Shown here: positions 1-7,749 of the stretch, in pieces
How positions within the stretch are numbered: the stretch's first letter is position 1
Layout: every line of letters begins with the position of its first letter
DNA from: an uncultured Sphingomonadaceae bacterium
GTDB lineage: Bacteria; Pseudomonadota; Alphaproteobacteria; Sphingomonadales; Sphingomonadaceae
Length of the DNA: 64,000 nt
NCBI GenBank assembly: GCA_947495985.1
Contig: CANMBD010000004.1
Location: 248,001 to 312,000, forward strand
Reading direction: 5' to 3'
Translations under genes and position numbers: made by a program
Notes under the pieces: generated by a model
Told to the model about the DNA's origin: nothing
Database searches by the model: none
The model's input: only the letters and a program-made list of their open reading frames with translations

Positions 1-402
1 GGCAAAGGAGACATGCTCTATATGCCTGGTGGCAAGCAATTGACCCGTGTCCATGGACCGTTTGTTTCGGATGATGAGGTTCGCCTGATTGCGGATCATT
101 GGCGCGCGCAAGGATCACCGGAATATATTCAGGCGGTGACCGAAGAACCGGAAGATGGCAGCTATGCCCTGGATGGTGCAGATCTGTCTGACAGCAAGGA
201 AGACCGGCAATATGCGCAGGCCTGCCAGATAGTCTTTGAAAGCCAGAAAGTGTCGACCAGCTGGCTCCAACGACAGCTTAGAATCGGTTACAACACCGCT
301 GCGCGGATCATCGACCGGATGGAAGATGACCAGTTTATCAGCCCTCCCAACCATATTGGTCGCCGGGAAGTGCTGCGTGATCAAAATGGTGAAGTGATCT
401 AA
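1..402 (+). CDS. ftsK: DNA translocase FtsK, C-terminal end (5' partial)
   Basis: The reading frame is open from base 1, so only the last 133 residues are present. The first residues (GKGDMLYMPGG) match the end of the FtsK RecA-like motor. Residues ~70-125 (QACQIVFESQKVSTSWLQR, then GYNTAARIIDRME) match the winged-helix gamma domain, which in this family reads polar KOPS sequences and contacts XerD at dif. FtsK couples septation to chromosome segregation at the division site. A lolA-like gene and then xth follow, an order common in alphaproteobacteria. The motor, Walker motifs and membrane region lie upstream of the window. Confidence 0.93.
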   Translation, partial: GKGDMLYMPGGKQLTRVHGPFVSDDEVRLIADHWRAQGSPEYIQAVTEEPEDGSYALDGADLSDSKEDRQYAQACQIVFESQKVSTSWLQRQLRIGYNTAARIIDRMEDDQFISPPNHIGRREVLRDQNGEVI

Positions 403-473
403 AAGCCCACAATTCAGGTGATGTTCAATCGCTTCTTGTTAAGTGTTGCGAAGATTTTTCAGGAGTTTTCAAT

Positions 474-1103
474 ATGTTGAGATTTGCTTTTCTGCTCGCC
501 ACAGCGCCTTTGGCGATGACGGCCAGCGTTCCAGCGACAGCCCAGCAAAGCCCCGCCGATGATATCAACGCGATTTCAGCCCATTTGCGCGCCATGACCA
601 CCATGACTGCCAGTTTCACACAAACTGACCGTAGTGGGCGGCTATTGCCCGGAAAACTAACGCTGAAGCAGCCGGGTCGGATACGCTTTCAATATGGCAA
701 GGAAGCAAATTTGCTGATTGTCGGCGACGGCAAGGCGTTGACGATGATAGATTATGAGGTGAATCAGGTTCAACGCTGGCCGATAAGGAACAGTCCATTG
801 GGCGCGCTGCTCAATCCTGAACGGGATTTATCCAAATATGGAAAAATCATCCCGACTCGTAATCCAGATGTGTTGAGCGTTGAGGTGCGTGATCCGAAAC
901 GGCCTGAATATGGCGTAATTACAATGGTTTTTACCAAGATCGCCGGTGCGCCTGCTGGTCTACGCCTGGATGGCTGGGTATCTCTCGATTCGAAGAATAA
1001 TCGGACATCTATCCGGCTTTCCGATCAAAAATTCGGGGTTCCCATAGCCAATAACGCTTTCAAATGGACTGATCCGCGCCGAAAAAGACGCGGTAGGCGA
1101 TGA
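474..1103 (+). CDS. lolA: LolA-like outer membrane lipoprotein carrier protein
   Basis: A 209-residue exported protein with a signal peptide ending near VPATAQQ (residues ~1-24). The mature part has the LolA/LppC-like beta layout: MTTMTASFTQTDRSG, then GKLTLKQPGRIRFQY, then a VGDGKALTMIDYEVNQVQ stretch. LolA shuttles lipoproteins through the periplasm from LolCDE to the outer membrane. CAGGAG lies 7 bases before the ATG. It follows ftsK by 71 bases and is probably co-transcribed with it. The C-terminus is unusually basic (PRRKRRGRR). The family assignment is good; true chaperone activity is inferred. Confidence 0.85.
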   Translation: MLRFAFLLATAPLAMTASVPATAQQSPADDINAISAHLRAMTTMTASFTQTDRSGRLLPGKLTLKQPGRIRFQYGKEANLLIVGDGKALTMIDYEVNQVQRWPIRNSPLGALLNPERDLSKYGKIIPTRNPDVLSVEVRDPKRPEYGVITMVFTKIAGAPAGLRLDGWVSLDSKNNRTSIRLSDQKFGVPIANNAFKWTDPRRKRRGRR

Positions 1104-1201
1104 ACGGAGGCGCGGCCTCGACCAGCGGAAGCGCTGACAGCTTTTGTTCATCTAAGCGACAGAAACGCGGTTCTATAACGGTTACAGGATGAGATGAGGC
1201 G

Positions 1202-1310
1202 ATCAGGTTTTCCCCCTGTTACCTGATTATATAAACTTCGGACCATCCTATGCGTGACGAACGCGAGTTAGCCCTCACCTCCTAAATGCCCCCGGAGGTG
1301 AGGGTTTTTC
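1202..1310 (+). ncRNA. Candidate small RNA: C-rich hairpin plus anti-SD-containing terminator
   Basis: The 288-base gap between lolA and xth holds two ordered hairpins. The first pairs ATCAGGT (1202-1208) with ACCTGAT (1221-1227) around a C-rich loop. The second is the strong terminator described separately, whose 5' arm contains CACCTCCT, the anti-Shine-Dalgarno sequence at the 16S rRNA 3' end. Alphaproteobacterial trans-acting sRNAs (suhB/mmgR type) have this layout: C/U-rich or anti-SD loops and a terminator. A TATAAC sits at 1174-1179, but no convincing -35 is seen, so the 5' end is uncertain. It may instead be only a terminator of the ftsK-lolA unit. Confidence 0.4.
1272..1310 (+). terminator. 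Strong Rho-independent terminator
   Basis: CCCTCACCTCC (1272-1282) pairs perfectly over 11 bp with GGAGGTGAGGG (1294-1304). The loop has 11 bases and TTTTTC follows. It ends either lolA or the candidate small RNA just upstream. Confidence 0.85.
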
Positions 1311-1391
1311 GTCTTTAACCTATCAAAAAATATCACAATTCGTCAGGCTTTTGGCTTGGGTTTTCCGGCTATCATGGCTAGGGATTTAGCG

Positions 1392-2186
1392 ATGAGTGAT
1401 ACCCTGAAAGTCGTCAGCTGGAACATTAACAGCGTCCGTGCCCGAATCGAAATTGTTGAACGATTCTTGAAGGAAGAAGCACCGGATGTGCTTTGCCTGC
1501 AGGAAACCAAGGTCCGTGATGACCAGTTCCCGGAAGGTGCTTTTCGTCAACTGGGCTATAACCACCTGATATTAAACGGTCAGCCGATGCACCATGGCGT
1601 TGCAATGATCAGCCGTGTGCCGCTCCATAAAGATGAAAGGTTTGACTGGCAGGCCAATGGAGAGGCTCGTCACGTCGGCGCGCGTCTGGAAAATGGCGTA
1701 CGTATTGAGAATGTTTACATCCCGGCAGGCGGTGAGATTCCCGACCGCGATGAAAATCCGAAATTTGGTCAAAAACTGGATTTCTACCAGCGGATGACGG
1801 ACTGGTCCGCAGCGCTTGAAACACCGACGATTCTGCTGGGTGATTTCAACGTCGCACCGCTCGAGGCGGATGTCTGGAGCCACAAACAACTGATCAATGT
1901 GGTCAGTCATACGCAGATAGAAATTGACGTGATGGCCAAATTGCAGGCCGCCCATGACTGGGTTGATATCGGCCGTAAATTCATTCCGGATCCCGAGCGG
2001 CTTTATACATGGTGGAGTTACCGCGCCCGGGACTGGCGTGCGTCGGATAAGGGCCGCCGTTTGGATCATGTCTGGGTTAGCCCGGAGCTGGCCAACAAGG
2101 CGACAAGCCATATTGTTCATGAAGACGCTCGTGGCTGGGCGAAACCGTCGGACCACGCGCCTCTCATAACGGAGTTCAAGTTTTGA
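1392..2186 (+). CDS. xth: Exodeoxyribonuclease III
   Basis: A 264-residue enzyme of the exonuclease III/AP endonuclease family, which cuts at abasic sites and digests 3' ends in base excision repair. Family motifs in order: VVSWNINSVRAR near the N-terminus, DVLCLQETKV (metal-binding Glu), LLGDFNVAP, then DKGRRLDHVWVS and KPSDHAPLITEF at the C-terminus (catalytic Asp-His). I chose the ATG at 1392 because homologues start only a few residues before the WNINS motif; in-frame ATGs at 1356 and 1374 would add an atypical extension. The stop directly abuts the ribA start, so the two are probably co-translated. Confidence 0.95.
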   Translation: MSDTLKVVSWNINSVRARIEIVERFLKEEAPDVLCLQETKVRDDQFPEGAFRQLGYNHLILNGQPMHHGVAMISRVPLHKDERFDWQANGEARHVGARLENGVRIENVYIPAGGEIPDRDENPKFGQKLDFYQRMTDWSAALETPTILLGDFNVAPLEADVWSHKQLINVVSHTQIEIDVMAKLQAAHDWVDIGRKFIPDPERLYTWWSYRARDWRASDKGRRLDHVWVSPELANKATSHIVHEDARGWAKPSDHAPLITEFKF

Positions 2187-3263
2187 ATGACGTCCCCTGC
2201 TGTCTTTGACTCAACAGGCGCGAGGCGCGCTGCGAGAGCGATAGATGCGCTGCGCCGGGGTTGGCCAATAGGCCTTGAAATGGATGACGGAATGCTAAAC
2301 CTGCTTCCTGTCGAAACCACCGATCTTGATCAGTATCTATCTTCACAGACCAATATTACGTTGCTGATCTCGTCAAGCCGGGCTGATACACTGAAGTTGA
2401 TGAATCAGCGCGCTGCTGCCGATCCGGCACTACCGGTTCAGATTAGCCTACCGGGGCCGGTCAGCGCTGCAGAGATAATCACGATTGTTGATCCGGTGCT
2501 CGATATGCAGCACCCGATGAAAGGCCCTTTCCGCAGCGAAGAACTAAACCATCCTGAAGCGGCTAAGGCGGCTATGGAGTTGGCGCGCCATGGTGGATTG
2601 CTGCCGGCCTTTTTGGTCGTGGACGAACCGGCGGAAGATCGGTTGCGTATCGAAGACGCAGAGACCTATGCCGATTCCAACGCGCTGGTCATCAGCGCTC
2701 ACGCCAAATTACCCGTTGCTGCCAATACAAAAGCCCATATTTACGGGTTTCGCAGTGATGCTGATTCCACCGATCATGTCGCACTGGTTGTCGGCGAGCG
2801 CGATGATACGACCCCGATTGTGCGGCTGCATAGTGAATGTTTGACCGGCGATGTATTGGGCAGTTTGAAATGCGATTGCGGACCTCAACTCCACACTGCG
2901 CTGGCCCGGATGAGTGAAGCCAATTGGGGCGTGCTATTATATTTACGGCAGGAAGGACGCGGAATCGGTTTGATCAACAAGTTGCGTGCCTATGCTTTGC
3001 AGGATCAGGGTTTTGATACGGTTGACGCCAACCAGCGGCTTGGCTTTGCCATAGATGCCAGGGATTTCTCGATCGCGGCGCGCATGTTGGAACTGCTCAA
3101 TATTCCCACGGTGAAGCTATTGACCAATAATCCGGAAAAGGTTGAAGGCCTGCAAGGTTGCGGAATAGCTGTTGACGAGCGTCTGCCGGTGCAAATCACC
3201 GCCAATCCGCACAATGAATTCTATCTTGATACCAAAAGGGATCGCACAGGTCATAAGCTTTGA
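2187..3263 (+). CDS. ribA: GTP cyclohydrolase II with degenerate RibB-like N-terminus
   Basis: A 358-residue protein. The C-terminal half (from ~residue 165) is GTP cyclohydrolase II, which opens GTP to start riboflavin synthesis. It shows the zinc site SEC..(10 residues)..CDC, the catalytic stretch RQEGRGIGLINK, and LLTNNPEKVEGL. The N-terminal ~150 residues align in shape with the DHBP synthase domain of RibBA (ARAIDALRRGWPIGLEMDD), but the acidic DDEDRENEGD-type metal/substrate motif is missing. That half is probably catalytically dead. It starts at the base after the xth stop and overlaps the next gene by 4 bases. Confidence 0.93.
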   Translation: MTSPAVFDSTGARRAARAIDALRRGWPIGLEMDDGMLNLLPVETTDLDQYLSSQTNITLLISSSRADTLKLMNQRAAADPALPVQISLPGPVSAAEIITIVDPVLDMQHPMKGPFRSEELNHPEAAKAAMELARHGGLLPAFLVVDEPAEDRLRIEDAETYADSNALVISAHAKLPVAANTKAHIYGFRSDADSTDHVALVVGERDDTTPIVRLHSECLTGDVLGSLKCDCGPQLHTALARMSEANWGVLLYLRQEGRGIGLINKLRAYALQDQGFDTVDANQRLGFAIDARDFSIAARMLELLNIPTVKLLTNNPEKVEGLQGCGIAVDERLPVQITANPHNEFYLDTKRDRTGHKL

Positions 3264-3766
3264 AGGTCCTGCAAGTTGATACGCAGTCACGGAAACTCAC
3301 ATTTCATGATGAGATAATGGATTGCGCCATTGGACGTTCGAGAGCTTGCCGTTCTATACAGAAACAAGAAGGTGATGGTTGCACGCCGATGGGGCGATGG
3401 CCCATTCGTACCGCTCTATTTCGCCTTGGCCGAAGCATACCTTTGCCAGGGCTCAAAATACCCTGGCGTTGGATTGGTAGGCAGGATGGCTGGTCCGATG
3501 ATCCGTCTGATCCATCTTATAATCGGCCGGTGCGACTACCTCATAGCTTTAGCGCGGAAAACCTGATCCGTGATGATCCACTTTATGATGTGATTGTCAC
3601 TCTGGGGCATAATGATGCGCTGCCCGATCCGGGCAAAGGCAGCGCAATTTTCCTTCATATCTGGAATGATGCCAAGCCAACCGAAGGCTGTGTCGCAATT
3701 GCGCGCACGGATATGGACCGTTTGTTGCCGCAACTAATGCCGGATGATATAGTGGAAATCAGCTGA
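3260..3766 (+). CDS. YkuD-type L,D-transpeptidase family protein
   Basis: A 168-residue protein with the YkuD active-site stretch IFLHIWNDAKPTEGCVAI near the C-terminus, giving the catalytic His and Cys of L,D-transpeptidases. These enzymes form 3-3 peptidoglycan cross-links or attach proteins to peptidoglycan. It starts with TTG at 3260, overlapping the ribA TGA. No signal peptide or peptidoglycan-binding domain is visible, which is typical of the short alphaproteobacterial members but leaves the site of action unclear. Confidence 0.8.
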   Translation: MKVLQVDTQSRKLTFHDEIMDCAIGRSRACRSIQKQEGDGCTPMGRWPIRTALFRLGRSIPLPGLKIPWRWIGRQDGWSDDPSDPSYNRPVRLPHSFSAENLIRDDPLYDVIVTLGHNDALPDPGKGSAIFLHIWNDAKPTEGCVAIARTDMDRLLPQLMPDDIVEIS

Positions 3767-3870
3767 ACGCCTGATTGGGTCAAAGTCGATAAATAATCCC
3801 AGGATATTTTGCGCCAGATCAATGCTGCGCCGAATGACAGGCCGATAATCGCTTTTTTCGTTGCAACGGA

Positions 3871-4701
3871 ATGACCGGGAGAGAAGCCTTGAAAACGATA
3901 TTATTGCATGTGTTTGAGGATAGCGGATTTGAATCACGCTTGCAGGTGGCGCTCGACATCGCTCGCAGTAATGAAGGTCATCTGACCTGCGTGCAGCCGA
4001 CGACGCAATTTGCGCCAATGTCTTTTGGACCGATGGGCGGTGATTTTGTCACGGGCATCAATTTTGAAGATATGGATGCAGCAGAACGCGCTCATCGAGA
4101 AAAGATAGAAAAGCGCCTGAAAGAGGAGGACGTGTCTTGGGACTGGCAAACCGGTCTCGGCGATCCGGCAACGTTGCTCACTGAACGGAGCCGCCTTGCA
4201 GATATGGTCATCCTCAGCCAATCCTATGGCAAACGCAATGCCGGTGATGAACCTCTGCCGATAGCAGGCGATGTCGCGGTCCACGCCCATTGTGCTGTTT
4301 TGGTTGTTCCAACAGAAAATATGTCATTCGATTGTCAGGGGACTATAGTGGTAGCATGGAACGGGTCTGCTGAAGCCGCCAAGGCTTTGCGATTAGCCTT
4401 GCCAATGCTAAAAATGGCTGACGATGTTCATATCGTCACCGTTGGCGATGAAGAGGTAGACTTCCCGCACACTGCCGCTTCGACTTTTTTGGCGAGACAC
4501 GGTGTTTCGACCACATTGCATGAGCTAAAGGGAAAAGGGAGTGAAGCTTCTGATATCATTGGGGATTTCGCCATGGGTCAGAATGCAGCTGCTCTCATCA
4601 TGGGGGCCTATGGACATAGCCGATTGCGGGAGACTTTATTCGGGGGCGTGACGAAAAACCTGCTCAATGATACGAAAATTCCATTGCTGATGGGACATTA
4701 G
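3871..4701 (+). CDS. Universal stress protein with two UspA domains
   Basis: A 276-residue tandem UspA protein. The first domain (~1-145, from KTILLHVFEDSG) is diverged. The second (~150-276) ends with the ATP-binding loop G-2x-G-9x-G in GAYGHSRLRETLFGG. Such proteins bind ATP in the cytoplasm and support survival in stress or stationary phase; the target here is unknown. It stands alone between two gaps of about 100-130 bases in which I see no clear promoter. Confidence 0.88.
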   Translation: MTGREALKTILLHVFEDSGFESRLQVALDIARSNEGHLTCVQPTTQFAPMSFGPMGGDFVTGINFEDMDAAERAHREKIEKRLKEEDVSWDWQTGLGDPATLLTERSRLADMVILSQSYGKRNAGDEPLPIAGDVAVHAHCAVLVVPTENMSFDCQGTIVVAWNGSAEAAKALRLALPMLKMADDVHIVTVGDEEVDFPHTAASTFLARHGVSTTLHELKGKGSEASDIIGDFAMGQNAAALIMGAYGHSRLRETLFGGVTKNLLNDTKIPLLMGH

Positions 4702-4833
4702 TGCATCGCTCTGACTTGGTTGGGCACCCCTTTGAAGTCATGTTACGCGAATGAAAATTCGGACTTAGCGAGAGCAGTGAAAAGCTGGCCATTGATACTT
4801 AAGCAAAGCGCGGAATAACCGTTCAATTGCTAT

Positions 4834-6912
4834 ATGGACAATATTGACATTCAAAGGGACGGACTGCGTTTCAAGAGCCTTGCAGATATCTCTCCGGCCG
4901 GCATTTTTCTGACAGATTGTTCGGGCAGTTGTACATATGTCAATCAGTCTTGGATGGCGCTTTCCGGACTGAGCGCTGCAGAAGCTCATGAATATGGTTG
5001 GGCAGATGCCCTTCATCCCGACGACAGGGAATATGTGTTGGCGGAATGGGACAGGGCAGTTCAAAATGATCAGGTGTTTAATCTGGAGTTCCGGTTCCAA
5101 AAACCAAATGGTGAATCAGTCTGGATTTCCGCTCTTAGTAGCCCCTATGGAGACGAAGATGATACCCAGTTAGGTTTTGTCGGCTTGTGTTTCGATATAA
5201 GCAGACAAAAGGCGATGCAGATCGAAATCGACAATGCAAATCACTTGTTCCGCAAAGCAGAACAGATTGCTCAGATTGGTACATGGCGGCTCGACGTGCA
5301 TAGCTACAAACTTTTCTGGTCTGAGCAGATTTTTGCAATTCATGACCTTCCGGAAGGCCCGGTCCCGTCTTTGGGCAAAGTGCTGGAATTTTATCCGGGC
5401 CATGAAAAATCGCGCCTGTCCGAGACAATCAGGCAATCCATAGAAAGTCAGACGGCATTTGATTTGGAAACCGGGCTTGTGACGGCTAATAATCAACAGA
5501 AGAGAGTTCGCAATATCGGGGAACCCCAGTTTGAAAATGGCAAACTGACATCGATTATTGGTGTTTGTCAGGATGTGACCGACAAGTTCCAACTCGAGGA
5601 AAAATTGCGTTTGGCGGCCCAGCTTGATGATTTGACGGGAATCGCAAATCGGAAGATGTTTGTCGAAACAATATATCGAATGACAAACCATAAGGATCCC
5701 CCGGATGATAGGGAAGGTGGCATTGTATTGATGCTTATCGATCTTGATGATTTCAAACGGGTGAACGATGATCTTGGTCATCCGGCTGGCGATGAACTGT
5801 TGATACAGGTTGCCGACCGGCTATCAGCCGTTGCCGGCACCGAGCTTGTGGCGAGGATTGGTGGTGATGAGTTTGCTGTCGTTAAGCGCGTTAAGGGTGA
5901 CACCCTAAATTGCGATAAAACGGTACAAGAAATTCAATCATGCTTCTCGCGTGCTTTTACTATTGGCTCGCGGCAAGTGAAGTGTTCAGCCAGTATCGGC
6001 TGGACAGCTGGCGAGGCTGGAAAAAAATCGGAAGAGATATTGTCCAAAGAGGCTGATATCGCGCTTTACTGCTCGAAAAAGACGCATCCCAAAATCCCGG
6101 TTATGTTCAACCAGGACATCGGCTTAAGACATAAGCGGTACACTAAACTGGCTGGCGATCTGAAATCGGCTTTAGCCAATGGTGAGATGTATCTCTTATT
6201 CCAGCCGCAATTGAATATCGAGAGCAATCAAATCAAATCGTTTGAAGCTTTGTTGCGGTGGGACCATCCTGATCTTGGTGAAGTCTCTCCTACCGAACTT
6301 ATACCTATTGCCGAAGAAACCGGGACTATCGGGTCGCTCGGTGACTGGGTCGTTGCAGAGGCTTGCCGCCATGCAGCGCTCTGGCCGGATGAAATCAATG
6401 TCTCTGTAAATGTCTCTGCCACACAGTTGATTGATCCAGATTTCATTTCCAAAATAATGCGCACAATTGCGAAGTACCAAATGGACCCCAACCGTTTGGA
6501 ACTGGAAATCACTGAATCCGTTTTCATTGAGAATATTGACCAGACAAAGGCGATGCTGGAGAAATTGAGCAGCATCGGGGTGAGAATTGCGCTGGACGAT
6601 TTCGGTACCGGATTTTCATCCTTGAGTTATCTGTGCGCTATTCCATTCGATACCGTGAAGATCGACCGAAGTTTTGTTGCGCAGATAGGCGAGCTGGAAG
6701 GAGCGGCACCGATAATAAGTGCGGTTACCGGTTTGGGTGCTGCACTAAATTTTCAAACTGTTGCGGAGGGCGTCGAGAATTCAAGTCAGTTGGCTTTTCT
6801 AAAAGAGAAGGGATGCAACCACATACAGGGATTCTTGATCAGCGAACCAATTTCCAGCCGCGATGTTCAGGAATTTTTCGGTTTGAAAAAATATCAGGCC
6901 AGTAACGGTTAG
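4834..6912 (+). CDS. PAS-PAS-GGDEF-EAL cyclic di-GMP signalling protein
   Basis: A 692-residue protein without membrane segments. Two PAS domains (~12-128 and ~135-255) are followed by a diguanylate cyclase domain with an intact GGDEF (~residue 343) and a phosphodiesterase domain with EALLRW (~470), ELEITES and DDFGTGFSSL. Both catalytic signatures are intact, so it could make or break c-di-GMP. The four residues where an RxxD inhibitory site would sit read AGTE, so product inhibition through that site is unlikely. The first PAS probably senses a small ligand or redox state; the signal cannot be read from the sequence. Confidence 0.93.
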   Translation: MDNIDIQRDGLRFKSLADISPAGIFLTDCSGSCTYVNQSWMALSGLSAAEAHEYGWADALHPDDREYVLAEWDRAVQNDQVFNLEFRFQKPNGESVWISALSSPYGDEDDTQLGFVGLCFDISRQKAMQIEIDNANHLFRKAEQIAQIGTWRLDVHSYKLFWSEQIFAIHDLPEGPVPSLGKVLEFYPGHEKSRLSETIRQSIESQTAFDLETGLVTANNQQKRVRNIGEPQFENGKLTSIIGVCQDVTDKFQLEEKLRLAAQLDDLTGIANRKMFVETIYRMTNHKDPPDDREGGIVLMLIDLDDFKRVNDDLGHPAGDELLIQVADRLSAVAGTELVARIGGDEFAVVKRVKGDTLNCDKTVQEIQSCFSRAFTIGSRQVKCSASIGWTAGEAGKKSEEILSKEADIALYCSKKTHPKIPVMFNQDIGLRHKRYTKLAGDLKSALANGEMYLLFQPQLNIESNQIKSFEALLRWDHPDLGEVSPTELIPIAEETGTIGSLGDWVVAEACRHAALWPDEINVSVNVSATQLIDPDFISKIMRTIAKYQMDPNRLELEITESVFIENIDQTKAMLEKLSSIGVRIALDDFGTGFSSLSYLCAIPFDTVKIDRSFVAQIGELEGAAPIISAVTGLGAALNFQTVAEGVENSSQLAFLKEKGCNHIQGFLISEPISSRDVQEFFGLKKYQASNG

Positions 6913-6921
6913 TGCAAACTG

Positions 6922-7557
6922 CTAAAGCTTGCCGTATTTCTTCTCAAATCCGGCAATATCGTCTTTCGCAAGATATTTGGCCTGATCAATCCATGAATCG
7001 CGGGTAATTCGGCCGCTGAAGCTCTCCAGATACTGGTCGACTTCCTGAATCTCTGCCTCTTTCCATTCGGCAATCTGGTCGAAGCGGGTAATGCCCAGGT
7101 TGTTGAGTAGACTATTCAGCTTTGGTCCAACGCCTTTGATCAGCCGCAAATTGTCGGGATCGCCCTTTGCTGGGGCGATTTTAGGCTTGCCAGGTGGCGG
7201 GGGTGGTGATGCTTCGGCAACAACCGGACGCTTGCGAGGACGCGGTGCGGGGGCCGGTTTGACGGTCTTGGCCGCCGGTGTGGCTACTGGTGCTGCCGCG
7301 GGTTTCGGTGCCGGAGCGGGAGCGGGCGTTGGTGCAGGGGCAGCTTTTGGAGCCGGGGCCGGTGCAGGGGAAGGTGCAACGGGTTCAGGCGCTGGAATCA
7401 CGGCATCGCCAGCTTTTTCCAGTAACCCGTCATCGGCGTCAAAATGATCGCTCGCACCTTCGCGCCCGGATGCGGCCCAAGCCCAAAATGCAGTGACTAC
7501 GCCAATCAGCAAAGCGATCAGAAAAAACAGCCAATTTTCAGAAATCAGCGATATCAT
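6922..7557 (-). CDS. Membrane-anchored Pro/Ala-rich protein with helix-hairpin-helix end
   Basis: A 211-residue protein in three parts. An N-terminal membrane helix (ENWLFFLIALLIGVVTAFW, ~6-26) is followed by a low-complexity linker of repeated PAPAP/APKPA units (~50-110). The C-terminal ~75 residues carry a helix-hairpin-helix motif (DNLRLIKGVGPKLNSLLNN) like that appended to NuoE and some ribosome-associated proteins of alphaproteobacteria. The linker could span the periplasm or hold a cytoplasmic HhH domain away from the membrane. It is the last gene of an operon with the 33-residue membrane peptide and the BON-OmpA protein. Function unknown. Confidence 0.75.
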   Translation of the reverse strand: MISLISENWLFFLIALLIGVVTAFWAWAASGREGASDHFDADDGLLEKAGDAVIPAPEPVAPSPAPAPAPKAAPAPTPAPAPAPKPAAAPVATPAAKTVKPAPAPRPRKRPVVAEASPPPPPGKPKIAPAKGDPDNLRLIKGVGPKLNSLLNNLGITRFDQIAEWKEAEIQEVDQYLESFSGRITRDSWIDQAKYLAKDDIAGFEKKYGKL

Positions 7558-7644
7558 TATATTAAACCCCTATATTCAAGCCAAATATGGTTGGCTGCGC
7601 GGCTATATATTTGCGCTGCAAGCCAGTCCCATTCAAAACTGCAG

Positions 7645-7746
7645 TTAAATCTCGTCGCGATTGCGACCCCAGATGAGCCATCCAATCCCGAGGCCAATTG
7701 CAAAAGTCACCAGCAGGAGCAACAGATTTTCGATTAATAGTGGCAT
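7645..7746 (-). CDS. 33-residue single-span membrane peptide
   Basis: A short gene starting with ATG at 7746. Its SD (AGGGGGA, 7 bases before the ATG) lies inside the end of the BON-OmpA gene, whose stop is 3 bases upstream. The product starts MPLLIENLLLLLVTFAIG, continues as one hydrophobic helix (GLGIGWLIW), and ends in a charged tail GRNRDEI. This is the layout of a small inner-membrane peptide with its tail in the cytoplasm. Strong SD, translational coupling and clean hydrophobic pattern support a real gene. Function unknown; it may help the OmpA or HhH partner. Confidence 0.65.
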   Translation of the reverse strand: MPLLIENLLLLLVTFAIGLGIGWLIWGRNRDEI

Positions 7747-7749
7747 GGT

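Noticed and set aside
7200..7400. Repetitive GC-rich stretch that could be a DNA repeat or CRISPR-like array
   Set aside because: It encodes the Pro/Ala-rich linker of the HhH protein; units are irregular, with no fixed repeat-spacer pattern.
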